Positions 23,768 to 35,816 of a stretch of 64,000 nucleotides of DNA are shown piece by piece. The notes under the pieces are model-generated. The model was not told where the DNA came from. It saw nothing but the letters and a program-made list of their open reading frames with translations, and ran no database searches. The stretch lies in assembly GCA_038025085.1 (NCBI GenBank), contig CM076147.1:40856766-40920765 (forward strand), in the 5' to 3' direction. Each line of letters starts with the position of its first letter. Position 1 is the stretch's first letter. The position numbers were made by a program, and so were the translations under genes. Origin of the DNA: Tetragonia tetragonoides. Taxonomy: Eukaryota; Streptophyta; Magnoliopsida; Caryophyllales; Aizoaceae.

Positions 23768-24145
23768 CAAGCTATGCGGAATGGTATCAAAGCAGCTCTA
23801 GATAAAGGCTTCAAGCATATTCAAGTTGAAGGGGATAACGTCATTCACTCTACGCGCGGCAAGATTGTCATCATCCCTTGGACCATTCACAATATCATCA
23901 TTGATGCTAGACGATTTCTCGCTACCTCCAACTCTGTTATCGTCAATCACACATTTCGGGAAGGGAATAGAGCGGCGGATTGGTTCGCAAATCTTGAACA
24001 TATAACAGAAGACAAAACTAGGTGGGACTATTCTTCGTCGCTCGAACTTGATCAAATCCTTTTAGCTGATAGGTTAGGAACTGCTCTAAAAAAAACGCTC
24101 CTACTTTCACATTCCTTTTTTACCTCATTAAATTTTTTTTATTAA
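23768..24145 (+). pseudogene. RNase H-like (RVT_3 type) fragment
   Basis: A frame of about 120 residues, [20 protein letters not shown] then GDN, continuing to FREGNRAADWFANL. This matches the C-terminal RNase H domain found in plant LINE-type ORF2 proteins and stand-alone RVT_3 proteins. The catalytic-type Asp of GDN and of AADW are present, but the N-terminal strands and first Asp are missing. It abuts the broken copia RT, so it was probably joined by rearrangement. Confidence 0.65.
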
Positions 24146-24561
24146 TTACTCTATTACATAAAGTTGCAATTTGCAAACACAGCATATGATTTTAGAGTGG
24201 CGAAGATCTATAAAATCCAAAATTTCACATATGGTTAATTTGTACATATTGTATAGTTTTGACCTGATTAGGCTTTGCGACTTTTAGATAAGTGTGGAAC
24301 CTGGAGTGAGTGTGGAAAGAAGTAGGGAACTAATAAAAGAAATAATAGTATTAAAACACGAAGTGATAGGGACATGCATGTTCTCCAGGCCATGTGCTGA
24401 AATGCGGCGATTTGTAGGAAAATGACCAAATTTCGCTGGACACAACTAACGTCATCTTCTAACGGACTAACGGCCCGTCCCTCCATGGCACTCCCCCGTC
24501 AGTTCAACTTCAACGACGATGCCAAGCTAGGTTTTTATTTCACAACCCTATGGGTGTAAAC
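24146..24561. other. Gene-free spacer
   Basis: No gene recognised between the RNase H fragment and the next inverted-repeat element. Confidence 0.4.
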
Positions 24562-25312
24562 GATTTCTTGAAATAAGGCTATTTTAGAAAGTAATACCTA
24601 TATTAGGCTGGGATACAAAATATTTTCCATAAAGGTGTCCACGTAGGATCGGGTTCAAACAGACCACTTTCTTTTTTTTTTTTACCCTGACGACCTAAAA
24701 GTCGCTGTTTTGAAGAGCGACTTTCACCTGCATAATACGCTCTCGCGGAAAGCGATGTCTAAGAATTTCTCTGAGTCTCTAACAACAAGTTCTGGCAGCA
24801 AAAGGAAAAAAAACGACAAATTCATTGAACAGCAACAATACGCATACCAACATCCACTATAGCCAACCGATTTGCAGTTTGTCCAAATTTTCAATTCCCA
24901 CTATGCTATCAATGTAATCCATCTAGATTAATTCGAAATATGTCAATACATAGACTAGGCTCGAAGACGAGAGAGTGAAGGACGGCGACGGTGATGTCGT
25001 GAGGGAGACCAACGGGCCAGAGAGTGAGGGAATTGGTAAGCCGACGGGCTGTTGGCGGTGGTGTGGTGTGCCGATCTGCAGGTGGTCAATATGAATAGCG
25101 AGGCAGTACGTGCAATGTGCTCGAGCAAGTCGCTGTTCAAGAGTGCGACTTTATACGGCAGAAGTCGCAAGTCGCCATCGCCATTAGCGACTCTTAGGTG
25201 ACAGACAAAAAAGAGTGGGTCAATTTTCCGATCCTATGTGGACACCCTCGTGGGAATTACTTTGTAACCCAACCTAAATTGGGTATTACTTTCTAAAATG
25301 AACCTTTTCCAG
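24562..25312. mobile_element. Terminal-inverted-repeat element, class unresolved
   Basis: About 750 bp with inverted ends of about 90 bp. Both contain ATTTTAGAAAGTAATACC at the outside and GGTGTCCACATAGGATCGG (with one mismatch) at the inside. The palindromic motif AAGTCGCTGTT..AAGAGCGACTTT occurs near both ends. No clear target duplication was found, so Mutator-like or foldback remain options. No transposase. Confidence 0.6.
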
Positions 25313-26733
25313 AAAATCCTTCCTTTAAATTAAAATAGAATTAAATTAGATTCAATGCTACCGAGCTGAATTAAAAGACTATATTTTTAAATTAAGCATT
25401 AATGAACTGAACAGAACATCACAGACTGAACATAACCTAATATGAGTATGTGAGAGAGAACACAAAAATTTACATTAGACCGTTTCATGGTGAGATAGAG
25501 TGACTTTTGCAAAGAACAAAAATGACTTGTAGACAAGAAGTCATTCCATATTTTTCATCAAAGTTACCCATCTCACCGTAAAACTGTCATATAAGACTTA
25601 TTGGTAACGAAAAAAGTATATTTCTAATACTACTAAAATAAATTGAATACCAGTAAACTACATTGAAAACCAATAAATTGACCTAAAATCGCCCCAAAAA
25701 TAAAATAAAACGATGGGATATGCTTTAAAGAAAACACCCACACTCGCATTCTCGCTCATATAACTGTCAATTAACTCCGTCATGTGAGTGATTCGTTGCA
25801 TTTGCATCCCCACCCAAATGGCCAAAAGCCGCGTTATATGGGCCCCATCAACGGTCCCGTCCCAGCTGAGCAAGCAAATTCCTCCCAACTAGACTAATTA
25901 CCATTATCATAAATCTTTAGTTTATCTTCTTTGTTAAATATTTCTCTATATATCATTAGTGTACTAATCATCCTTTCACTAAGTAAGCTTCTAATGTGAA
26001 AAAACCCAGATTCAAAACATAGCTACTTGCATTGCATGGCCTCTATTTTTCTGCTTAACTATATATAGCTCGAGTAATTAATGAATATTGATTGAGGTAT
26101 CAAATCTGAGAAACCCCGAAGTTTCTAATAAACATGAACAGCTGGTTCTAAACGGGGTTGATTTAGATTCGTAGTTTCAAATCTTTTTCATAATGTGGGT
26201 CCTTTTTTCTCTCTCTGAAAATGACAGGCTAATCAACAGCCTGGAAAGGGCTGTTGTTCTGGCTAGCTCAAAAATTTGCTCCACTTTAGGGGAAGATTTT
26301 GATGGTAGTTGGTTTATTTCATGGTGCCATTGATGCCCTCTCAACTGGGCACTTCACTATTTCTCTCTCTCTCTCTCTGTCTCTCTCAACCCCATTTTGT
26401 AGCTCATTCAAAGAGGTAAGAGCAACAATAAAGTTTTGAACTTTATATGTTTTTCAGAACTACATTTATGCTTTAGCATAGTCTCTTTACTGTCTTTAAT
26501 CTTGCTACTACCTTGTTTTGCCAATTTGGGTTGGTTGTATTCTTTGCGTTTCTGCCATTAGCTTGGTTTTTTGGGCATTGTTTTATAGATCTAAAGGTGT
26601 TCGAGGAAATGCCTCTGTGAATATGAGCTGCTAGGAACTTTGGTTTCTGCCATTTGGGCATTAGAAGGGGATCTTGGGTTTTCATCTTGAATTTGGGTAA
26701 TTGTTTTAGGTTCTTTTAGGGTTATTTGAGCTG
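25313..26733. promoter_or_regulatory. THE1 upstream region with probable 5'UTR intron
   Basis: No other gene is seen. A CT-rich tract at 26361-26390 lies near the expected transcription start. A donor AAAGAG/GTAAGA at about 26415 and an acceptor TTGTTTTAG near 26709 (or 26719) suggest a 5'UTR intron of about 300 bp. This is inferred only. Confidence 0.45.
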
Positions 26734-29262
26734 ATGAAGAAGATGAAAGGTGTGAAGTGGGTACCTTTGGTTTTAGCTCTTATTCTATTTGGGTTGATGG
26801 TTTCTAGCTCTATTGCCTCTTTTAGTCCTCCTGATAGTTACTTGATTGCTTGTGGTTCTTCAGAAAAAGTATCTTTTCAAGGTCAGACTTATGATCCTGA
26901 TACAGGGCATTCCTCAGTCACATTGAACAGTAAAGTTAATTCTCTTGTTGCCACCTCCAATTCTAGTGCTCCCTTCCCAATTTACCAATCTGCCAGAATT
27001 TTCACTAGCACTGCGTCTTATGAATTTGATATCCAGCAAAAAGGCTGGCATTGGATTCGTCTTTATTTCAGTCCAATTCCATATAATGGCCAAGACTTGA
27101 AATCTGCATCCCTTACAGTAGTTACTGAAAACTTTGTGCTCCTTCACAACTTCACATTCAAGAACTACAAAGGCTCTTATTTGTCTAAGGAGTTTGCAGT
27201 CAATGTGCTTTCAGATTCCTTGACCCTCTCCTTCTTTCCTTCAAACAATTCAGTAGCATTCGTGAATGCAATTGAAGTTGTCTCTATCCCAGATGGATTG
27301 ATCCCTGATCAAGCTTTGGGTTTGCCATCTACCTCTTTTAATGGGTTGTCAGAGCTGGCACTTGAGACTGTTTATCGGTTGAATATGGGTGGTCCGTTGC
27401 TTACTGCTCAAAATGATACCCTAGGCAGAACATGGGAGAATGATGTGAAATATCTGCACGTGAATAGCTCTGCTGCAAATATGTCTGTTAGTCCCTCAAC
27501 TATCAAGTATCCGGTCACAGTTACTCGAGAAATAGCACCAAACTGGGTGTATGCTACTGCTGAACAAATGGGAGATGCAGATGTGGCAGATAGCAATTTC
27601 AATATAACATGGGAATTTGATGTTGATCCTGACTTCATGTACTTTGTACGGGTTCATTTTTGTGATATTATCAGCAAGACACTGAATACTCTTGTGTTCA
27701 ATCTATACATTAATTCAGATGCCTGGGCGAGTGTAGACCTTTCGACCTTGACTGGTGGTCTTGCGGTGCCTTTCTACAAAGACTTTGTTGCCAATTCTTC
27801 AGATTCGGGTATGTTGACCATAAGTATTGGTCCAGATCCTGCAGCTGATGACAATAATGCCATCATGAATGGTATGGAAATCATGAAGATAAGCAATGAA
27901 GCCAGAAGCTTGGATGGGGTTTCCCCTGTTGAACATCTTCTTCCCCAATCATCAAGGAAGAAGAACACTGCCATCATCATTGGTTCAGTCATAGGAGCAG
28001 TAGCAACCGTTGTGGTGATAGTCCTGTTCTGTTGCTGCTTTGTTTCTCGCAAGTCAGAGACTCCTCAGCAAGGGCATCCCTGGTTGCCTTTGCCCTTATA
28101 CGGAAACTCCCTCACCATGACAAAGATGTCTACTACCTCTCAGAAGAGTGGTACAGCTAGCTGCATCTCCTTGGCTTCCACCAATCTTGGTAGGTTCTTC
28201 TCATTCCAGGAAATCATAGATGCCACCAATAAATTTGATGAGAGCTTGCTTCTTGGAGTTGGTGGCTTTGGAAGGGTTTACAAGGGAACGCTTGAAGATG
28301 AGACCAAAGTTGCTGTTAAGAGGGGAAATCCAAGATCAGAGCAAGGTATAGCTGAATTCAGAACTGAAATTGAAATGTTGTCTAAGCTACGACACCGCCA
28401 TTTGGTGTCTCTTATTGGATATTGTGACGAGCGATCTGAGATGATATTGGTATATGAATACATGGCCAATGGGCCTCTGAGGAGCCATCTTTATGGCACA
28501 GATCTTCCCCCTCTCTCATGGAAACAACGACTTGAGATATGCATTGGGGCTGCAAGGGGACTTCATTATCTCCACACTGGTGCAGCACAGAGCATTATTC
28601 ACAGAGATGTTAAGACCACAAATATCCTTTTGGATGAGAATTTTGTGGCTAAGGTGGCTGATTTTGGCCTCTCAAAAACCGGACCTTCTCTGGATCAGAC
28701 ACATGTAAGCACTGCTGTTAAAGGAAGTTTTGGGTACCTTGACCCAGAGTACTTCAGAAGGCAGCAACTAACAGAGAAGTCAGATGTGTATTCATTTGGG
28801 GTGGTTCTAATGGAAGTTCTTTGCACCAGGCCAGCTTTAAACCCTGTGCTCCCTCGAGAGCAAGTCAATATTGCAGAATGGGCAATGAATTGGCAGAAGA
28901 AGGGCATGCTAGATCAAATTATGGACTCAAACCTGCAAGGGAAGGTAAACCCTGCTTCACTTAAGAAGTTTGGGGAGACCGCAGAGAAGTGCTTGGCGGA
29001 TTATGGGGTTGATAGGCCATCAATGGGAGACATCTTATGGAATCTTGAATATGCTCTTCAGCTTGAGGAAACAACATCTGCTCTAAATGAACCTGATGAT
29101 AACAGCACAAATCATATCCAAGGTTTACCGTTGACCTCCCTCGAGCAATTTAACAACAGTGTTAGCATGATAGATGGAGCTAATTCTGTCACCGATGATG
29201 ATGCAGAGGACGCCGCAACGAGTGCTGTGTTCTCTCAATTAGTAAATCCCCGTGGAAGATAG
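26734..29262 (+). CDS. THE1: THESEUS1 receptor-like kinase (CrRLK1L family)
   Basis: 842 aa in one coding exon, usual for CrRLK1L genes. It has a signal peptide (about residues 1-29), a malectin-like ectodomain of about 370 residues with many N-glycosylation sites, a transmembrane helix at about 410-435 followed by CCCFVSRK, and a Ser/Thr kinase: GVGGFGRVYKG near 507, VAVK near 528, HRDVKTTN near 622, DFGLSKTG near 642, ending SAVFSQLVNPRGR. The sequence closely tracks Arabidopsis THE1, a plasma-membrane sensor of cell-wall integrity and RALF-peptide receptor that restrains growth when cellulose is compromised. HRD has an Arg before Asp and all catalytic motifs are intact. Start: first ATG (MKKMKG), with a second Met three codons on. 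It converges with the root-cap gene, with 542 bp between the two stop codons. Confidence 0.97.
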   Translation: MKKMKGVKWVPLVLALILFGLMVSSSIASFSPPDSYLIACGSSEKVSFQGQTYDPDTGHSSVTLNSKVNSLVATSNSSAPFPIYQSARIFTSTASYEFDIQQKGWHWIRLYFSPIPYNGQDLKSASLTVVTENFVLLHNFTFKNYKGSYLSKEFAVNVLSDSLTLSFFPSNNSVAFVNAIEVVSIPDGLIPDQALGLPSTSFNGLSELALETVYRLNMGGPLLTAQNDTLGRTWENDVKYLHVNSSAANMSVSPSTIKYPVTVTREIAPNWVYATAEQMGDADVADSNFNITWEFDVDPDFMYFVRVHFCDIISKTLNTLVFNLYINSDAWASVDLSTLTGGLAVPFYKDFVANSSDSGMLTISIGPDPAADDNNAIMNGMEIMKISNEARSLDGVSPVEHLLPQSSRKKNTAIIIGSVIGAVATVVVIVLFCCCFVSRKSETPQQGHPWLPLPLYGNSLTMTKMSTTSQKSGTASCISLASTNLGRFFSFQEIIDATNKFDESLLLGVGGFGRVYKGTLEDETKVAVKRGNPRSEQGIAEFRTEIEMLSKLRHRHLVSLIGYCDERSEMILVYEYMANGPLRSHLYGTDLPPLSWKQRLEICIGAARGLHYLHTGAAQSIIHRDVKTTNILLDENFVAKVADFGLSKTGPSLDQTHVSTAVKGSFGYLDPEYFRRQQLTEKSDVYSFGVVLMEVLCTRPALNPVLPREQVNIAEWAMNWQKKGMLDQIMDSNLQGKVNPASLKKFGETAEKCLADYGVDRPSMGDILWNLEYALQLEETTSALNEPDDNSTNHIQGLPLTSLEQFNNSVSMIDGANSVTDDDAEDAATSAVFSQLVNPRGR

Positions 29263-29804
29263 GGAACAAGTTTCTATGTTCTTGACCATCTTGGGTGTTG
29301 CATGCTCCATCCAAAGATATAAGAAGGTTAAGTTAACTTTCATTGTCAAAGCTGTTAGCTTGTTCATTGTTTACCCATTTCGATTTGTAATATAGTGACA
29401 GAATGGGTATGATGATGCCCATCCAATACCGTTCCCAAGATCTCCATAGGAATCCTTCCATTTTCTCTTCATTCCGATTGAATTGGATTTTGCTACCCAT
29501 TTTTATTACACATACTTCTGGATATTGATATATGTAATGGTTCCACCGACTCTTGTTCCACATTGTTCCACAATACAGAAAATAAAGCACAGTTTCTGCG
29601 ATTATTAGTACTTTATGACTTGGTTTTGTTTGATTTATTATTTATATGCTTGTTGGTCCTCAGTTCATCCTATTTTCTACAATTCAAACCTCAAATTACT
29701 TTATTTGATTGAAGTTATGAAAGAGCTAACAGGAGTTGTAATAAAAATGAAGACTGGGAAGAAAATGTTAATTTATTCCGCTTTCAGATGGTTATTTCTT
29801 ATTT

Positions 29805-31211
29805 TCATTTTCTACACACTATTCCATTTCCACTGCTTGTGCTGGAACTGCAGTCTAACATGCCCAAGTCCTTCAGAAAGGTGAGATCCTGTCGCTGCAC
29901 TCCAACTGGAGAAAACAGGCAGGAATTACAGTCTGCAGATAAGAGTGAAGAGGTTCTGTATCTCTTTTCCCCGCCAACTACAGGCATTGCAACACCTGGT
30001 TTTGCAGGGTTCTTGAAATCTGGCTGATACGTTCTTCCAAGCACCCCTTCAACTTCTGGTGAAATTCCAACGAATCGGAACTGCACTTCCCAAGTGAGCA
30101 AAACAGTTGTCTGAAGGTATTTGATAGTTGTGTATCCTATCATCTTCCTTTGTGACCGGCACCACAGTGACAGAGATCTCAACAACTTCTAGTAGTGTCA
30201 CCATGACACTATTCCTGCTTTCTGTCCTCTCTATTTTTAGGTCTTGTGTTGAAGACGTCCAGCTGGATGGATAACCTTCAGGTATTGCTAGCTCCTGTCC
30301 GTCATATGAGAGCTTCAAGTGGTCAACTTTATGATCCCATGCGACAGCTGGTGTATCTTCGAGAGAGAAAGTGTGGGAGTCGAACAACATCCCTAAGGCT
30401 TGTATCCATGTGTAATCTCGAGTTCGACCAGCAGGTTGCAACCCAATGAAGCGTGCGTTGATTTGGAGATTGAGATCTGAAACTAAGCTAAAATGCTCGT
30501 TGCTCTTGCCATGGAAATAGAAAACAATGCCGTCTCCACCAATGAAGCGAGGATCCAAGCATGCTGCTCGACGACCACTACAATTTGGTTTGCGACCTAT
30601 CATTGTCAAACCAACTATTGTAAGTAATACTCCAAATAGATTCAAATGACATGAACATTATTGTTTCAAAAGAACCCAATGTGACTATATGTTATACTAA
30701 AGACAATAAAATGGGGAAGTAATAATAGTATCTTTGGTGTCTGACATTGATTGTTATTATTATTATTATTTGGTTTTCTGTTTTCTTAGCTTATCTGTTT
30801 TCGTTTCCTGTGATCAAAGATTACAAGACATTCAACACTTTCCTAATTTTTATGCTGCAAAAAGAGTCTATATATGTGTTTAGCCAAGAAAAACAAAACA
30901 ACGATGAAGTAAAATGCTAATTTGCTGTCAGCAGTAAAATGAAACAAGAGAGGACACTTACTTCTGCATTCAGCCTTGCATATCGGTGAATAGCAGTTTA
31001 TATAGCAAACTTTGGCTCTTGGATTATTAGGATTACTTGTCGGGCACTGTTTTGGGCATGTTATGCGCCTGAAGAAGCAAGGGCTTCTACGAGCATAGCA
31101 GGTCCTAGTCTCTGCATGTACACTTTTTGAACCAGAATGCGCCGCCTGTACAGAAATGGAGATGAAAACCAGGAAAGAAATTAGTAAGCAGCTGATTCTT
31201 GTGACCTTCAT
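29805..31211 (-). CDS. Root-cap / LEA-related secreted protein (frameshifted)
   Basis: Exons 31211-30962 and 30596-29805; GTAAGT donor and GATAG acceptor join as CRS-RKPNC in frame. The family carries a Root_cap domain and resembles Arabidopsis At5g54370; it is secreted, Cys-rich and of unknown biochemistry. A signal peptide (MKVTRISCLLISFLVFISIS) precedes a Cys-rich region (ITCPKQCP, CYINCYSPICKAEC), then the conserved domain ending GNGIVCRK. Start: the Met before the signal peptide is preferred; an upstream Met at 31265 is possible, but a TATA-like CTATATAA at about 31309 makes that leader very short. A reading-frame break lies at 30089-30091: FAHL should continue as EVQFRF but an extra G in the GGG run shifts frame, giving a premature end at 30049. 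Both frames are otherwise well conserved, so this is a recent pseudogene or a sequence error. Confidence 0.82.
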
Positions 31212-31319
31212 GCCTATCCCTCTCGTGAATACGCTAATGGCCCAGCAAATCTCTCCCTTTGCCATTCTTGTTGGAACTAGGAACAAGCTAGTGGATCTGC
31301 TTCCATTATATAGAATCAA

Positions 31320-33348
31320 GTAATGGTACTATGCTTGATCAGACTTTCAGCGTGGCGCCCCGCCCAGTTTTCCTTTCTACTTTCTGGTAAGGTTCAACTC
31401 AAAACCTGTTCAGCACTTGGAGCATAATCTATCTAATTGCAACATGGATCAGAGTGGAGATTAAAAGCTTTGCGGTAATGTTACTCTTGGTCAATGCTTT
31501 GGACTTTGGAGCCAAACGTTTGGGTAGGCTAAATGGAGTATTTGGAATTTTGGCAATCTAAAACATTAAGCATTGTTCTGTATGGTTGTTTTGCTTTTCG
31601 GTTGATGGATGTGTATTTGGTTGACCTGCGAGCACAAGTATTCTCAATGAACATGTACCAGATAACTTTTGAAATGAAAAGTTGTGCATTTGGATCTAAC
31701 TTTTGCAGATAGAACTGTAGGGAGGTAATTGCAGGAGCACCAAACAAACAAACATTGGATTACATCTTAATCTGGGCTGCCAGTCTGCCAATTTTTGTTA
31801 CCGTGGAATATGTTGTTGCAAACTCGCATTTCACTGCAAGGACATCCATATTCATTATATGTATACATTTTATTTTCTCTAACAAATGTATATACACGGT
31901 TAGTGAAATTAGGTTTCTATATTCCGGAAAAAAGAGAGATGAAAATAAGTTTACACACACCGCACTATTAGCAATTATTTGGTTAATCCAATTCTTAAGT
32001 ACTTCATAATCCGATATGAAATAACAACCAATCTAAGAGTAGAATTTTGTGAAAGATTGCGAGCTTATCAATGATGTCTAATCCGTCAAGTACATTCAAA
32101 CGAGCAAATGGAATAGGACATTTTCTTTGAATAATATCATTCAGGTCACCATGGTGTTATAAAAACGAGAGAGAGATTTAGATCCATCTTGAGAATGTTG
32201 TGCCAATTGTCATTACGCTCTCTGCCTCTCCAATTGACCTTGTGAGAAACCATGAGAAGAAATAACAAATCAGGCTCTGTTAATAGATGTTGTATTACTT
32301 GTTTTCAACACTCAGCAACCGTAATTCATCCACAATATTCACCACACTCATCAATACTCACCATCACCTCACACAAAAGAAAAAGAGAAACATGACCTAT
32401 AAAACATACTCCACCTTATATATTGCAAAAAGAAAAATCTAGTAAATAGGAAAAACTTCCCTATATGTGTAGACTCTTGGATAAGATTACGTACTCAAAA
32501 GTCACAAAGGGAAACATCACAGTCACGTGTGGCTCGTGAGCTAATCACGCCAAAAATTTAAATCACACAAGAAAAAGTCTACAAATTTCGCGGATAAAGT
32601 TAAAAAAATTCAAACAAAAAGCATATGGATTTGCATATGACCTGGGTTTCTTGTATTCATGGCCCAATATAGTGGATCCAACAGTTGGGCCCACTTAAAC
32701 TCTTCAACTTCCCTCCAATCAAACATTCTAAATTAAGTTTCACTTGCCACACACTTCGAGGCTCCACTCTCTTAACTTAACCACCTCCAACACAATCATA
32801 ACACAACAAGAACCCTAATTTCATTCATCCCAAAATTTTAAAATTTTAAAATTTGTCATATTCAACTTGATTTTGAATTTTCGATTTCATTTTATTTTCG
32901 AAAGGGTTTCCCATAACCCGTCAATCCCTATTTTCTCTCTCTTCAACGAAGTGAATTTCTTGCTGGATTTTCAGCAAAGGGCTGTTTTTGAGGTATGCCC
33001 ATGTTTTTACTTCCCAATTAATGGCGGTACGTAGGGTTTTCCTCTTTTTCTTATGGAGATTTTAGGCATTGTTTTAGACATATAATGGGTTTCATTACCC
33101 TTTCTTGTACTGTATTTTTGATGTTAATAGTCTTTGTATAGAAGCATATGGGTTTAGTGATTTTTTGAATCGTATCTCTGCTCTTTTGGTGATTTGAGTT
33201 GTATTAGTTTGTTTGATAGTTCTATATACATATATGCTGGTGATGGTACTATAAGATTGTGTGACACTGTGAGGATGAATTTGGGCTTATAAGGTTGGAC
33301 ATTCCTTTGGGTGTTGGTGGGTTGTGGAAGTTACCAGGAGGTGAGGGC
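31320..33348. promoter_or_regulatory. Divergent intergenic region between the root-cap gene and LDL2
   Basis: About 2 kb shared upstream region of two divergent genes, with no gene inside. A donor GAG/GTATGC near 32992 and acceptor TTATAAG near 33293 suggest a 5'UTR intron for LDL2. A TTTTAAAATTTTAAAATTT palindromic stretch lies near 32837. Confidence 0.5.
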
Positions 33349-35816
33349 ATGGAGACCCCGGTTTCAGACGGGTTGGCTCCGAAGAGGTCAACGAGGAGGA
33401 AAGTGAGTTTGAGAAATTATGATGAGAAGTTGATGGATGAGTTCATAGAAGAGCATTTGGGTGGTTCCTTGAAGAAAAGGAATAGGACTAAGTTTGACTT
33501 GGAGAAAGAAACCGAGAAGGAGGCAATGATAGCTATATCTCTCGGGTTTCCCATTGATGCTTTACTTGATGAGGAGATTAAGGCTGGTGTTGTGAGGGAC
33601 TTGGGTGGGAAAGAACAGAATGACTACATTGTTGTGAGGAATCATATTCTTTCCAGGTGGAGGGGTAATGTTCGGGTGTGGCTGTCGAAGGGGCAGGTCA
33701 GGGAAACTGTTAGTAGCGACTTTGAGCATTTGATATCTTCTGCTTATGATTTCCTTTTGTACAATGGGTATATTAATTTTGGTGTTTCGTCAGCTTTCAC
33801 TTCTCAGATTCCAGAGGAGGCATCTGAGGGGTCTGTGGTGATAGTTGGTGCTGGACTTGCGGGTCTTGCTGCAGCAAGGCAGCTTTTGTCGTTTGGTTTT
33901 AAGGTTCTTGTTCTTGAAGGCAGGAAGCGTCCTGGGGGCAGAGTTTATACTCAGAAGTTGGGGAAAAAGGGTCAGTATGCTGCAGTTGAGTTAGGCGGAA
34001 GCGTCATTACTGGTATTCACGCTAACCCTTTGGGGGTTTTGGCAAGGCAACTGTCAATACCACTGCATAAAGTGAGAGATAAATGCCCTTTGTACAAGCC
34101 AGATGGGACACTGGTTGATACAGAGATAGATTCCAGAGTTGAATTCACCTTTAATAGGTTGTTGGATAAAGTGACTGAGTTGAGGAAAATTATGGGTGGA
34201 TTTGCAAACGATATTTCTCTGGGTTCTGTGTTGGATACCCTTCAAGATCTTTATTCTGTGGCCAAAAGTAAGGAGGAAGGACAACTCCTTGATTGGCATT
34301 ATGCCAACTTGGAATATGCAAATGCTGGATGTCTATCTGAACTTTCAGCTTCATATTGGGATCAGGATGATCCCTATGAGATGGGCGGTGACCACTGTTT
34401 CCTGGCTGGTGGGAATTGGAGGCTGATCAGAGCATTATGTGAAGGAGTTCCGATTTTGTATGAAAAGACTGTTCATACTATTAGATACGGAAGCGATGGT
34501 GTTCAGGTGGTAACTGGAGATCAAGTGTTTCAAGCAGATATTGTCCTCTGCACTGTGCCGCTTGGAGTGCTAAAGCGAAAGGCAATCACGTTTGAGCCTG
34601 AGTTGCCAGAAAGAAAGCTTGATGCCATTAACAGGCTGGGTTTTGGATTGCTTAATAAAGTTGCTATGGTCTTTCCTTATGTATTTTGGGGAGAGGATCT
34701 AGACACATTTGGTTGTCTTGGCAACCATAGCCATGAACGAGGGGAATTTTTTCTGTTCTACAGCTACCACACAGTTTCTGGTGGCGCTGTCCTTGTAGCA
34801 TTAGTGGCTGGAGAAGCTGCACAGGATTTTGAACACACGGACCCAGCCATTCTGCTGCACCGAGTTCTGAAGGTACTTAGAGGTACTAAACTCTTAACTT
34901 TCTTTTAAATTTTGAGGCAAATAAGAATGTTCACATCAATATTATTTTTGGGTCATGGTCGCATGTATCTTTCTCTTTTCGTTCTTGTTTAAGGTCTTCT
35001 CATCATTTAAAAAACATCTGATACAGAATTCCCCTGTTTCTTGTTTGTGTTCTTCGGTGGGCTGCTTCAATAGGTATATATATTCCACAAGGTGTTGACG
35101 TGCCTAATCCCATACAGACAGTCTGCACAAAGTGGGGCACCGATCCCCTGTCATATGGCTCATACTCTCATGTTCGAGTTGGCTCAACTGGAATTGACTA
35201 TGATATCCTAGCTGAAAATGTTGGAAACCAGTTGTTCTTTGCTGGTGAAGCCACAAGTCGGAAATATCCGGCCACAATGCATGGAGCTTTTCTGAGTGGC
35301 TTAAGGGAAGCCGGTCGCATTTATCGAGCCACGAGGGGTCTGCAGTTGTACAGCAGGAAGTGTGGGCAGAGAAATCTTGGACCAAGCTTTGATACTCTAG
35401 TTGATCTATTTAGGAGGCCTGACTTGGCTGTTGGAAATTTCTTGTTTGTACTTGATCCTTGGACGGAAGATCCAAAGTCACTGGGGCTCTTGAGAGTTGC
35501 CTTTGAAGATTTGACCAGCGAATTGTGCAGTGAATGCAGTTACTTGGTTGGGCGGGGTACAAAATGTGTGAAACATGGCAACCTGCCTTTGCAACTTTAT
35601 ACAATAGTATCTCGTGAACAAGTGGAACAGCTCCAACAATTAGAAGGAGATCAAGAGAGATTATTATATCTGTTCGATAATCTTGGTTTGAAGCTCACGG
35701 GACCTAGTGCCCTGGGTGCTCTAGGCAACTCTGTGGTTAGTAGCATTTATAGTGCGCGGAGGGGTAAGGGCCGGTCTCGTTTGGGAAATGGACCTCTGGG
35801 TGTCGTGTACAAATGA
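33349..35816 (+). CDS. LDL2: LSD1-like histone demethylase 2 (SWIRM + amine oxidase)
   Basis: Exons 33349-34882 and 35074-35816, giving 758 aa. The join LRG-IYIPQGVDVP (donor GAG/GTACT, acceptor CAATAG) is in frame and conserved. It is a nuclear FAD-dependent lysine demethylase acting on methylated histone H3K4; Arabidopsis LDL2 works with LDL1 and FLD in flowering and silencing control. Order: a basic N-terminus (KRSTRRKVS), SWIRM domain about 55-146, dinucleotide-binding GAGLAGLAAARQ near 165, amine-oxidase domain with GFGLLNKVAM carrying the family Lys, and FAD-contact FFAGEATSRKYPATMHGA near 565. No LSD1-type tower insertion is present, as usual in plants. Start: the first ATG, METPVSDG, aligns with LDL2. 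Without splicing, the frame ends at 34908 in intron sequence. Confidence 0.95.

Noticed and set aside
30049..30091. A small intron explaining the frame change in the root-cap gene
   Set aside because: No GT-AG pair in place would restore the conserved HLEVQF join; a single-base insertion is simpler.
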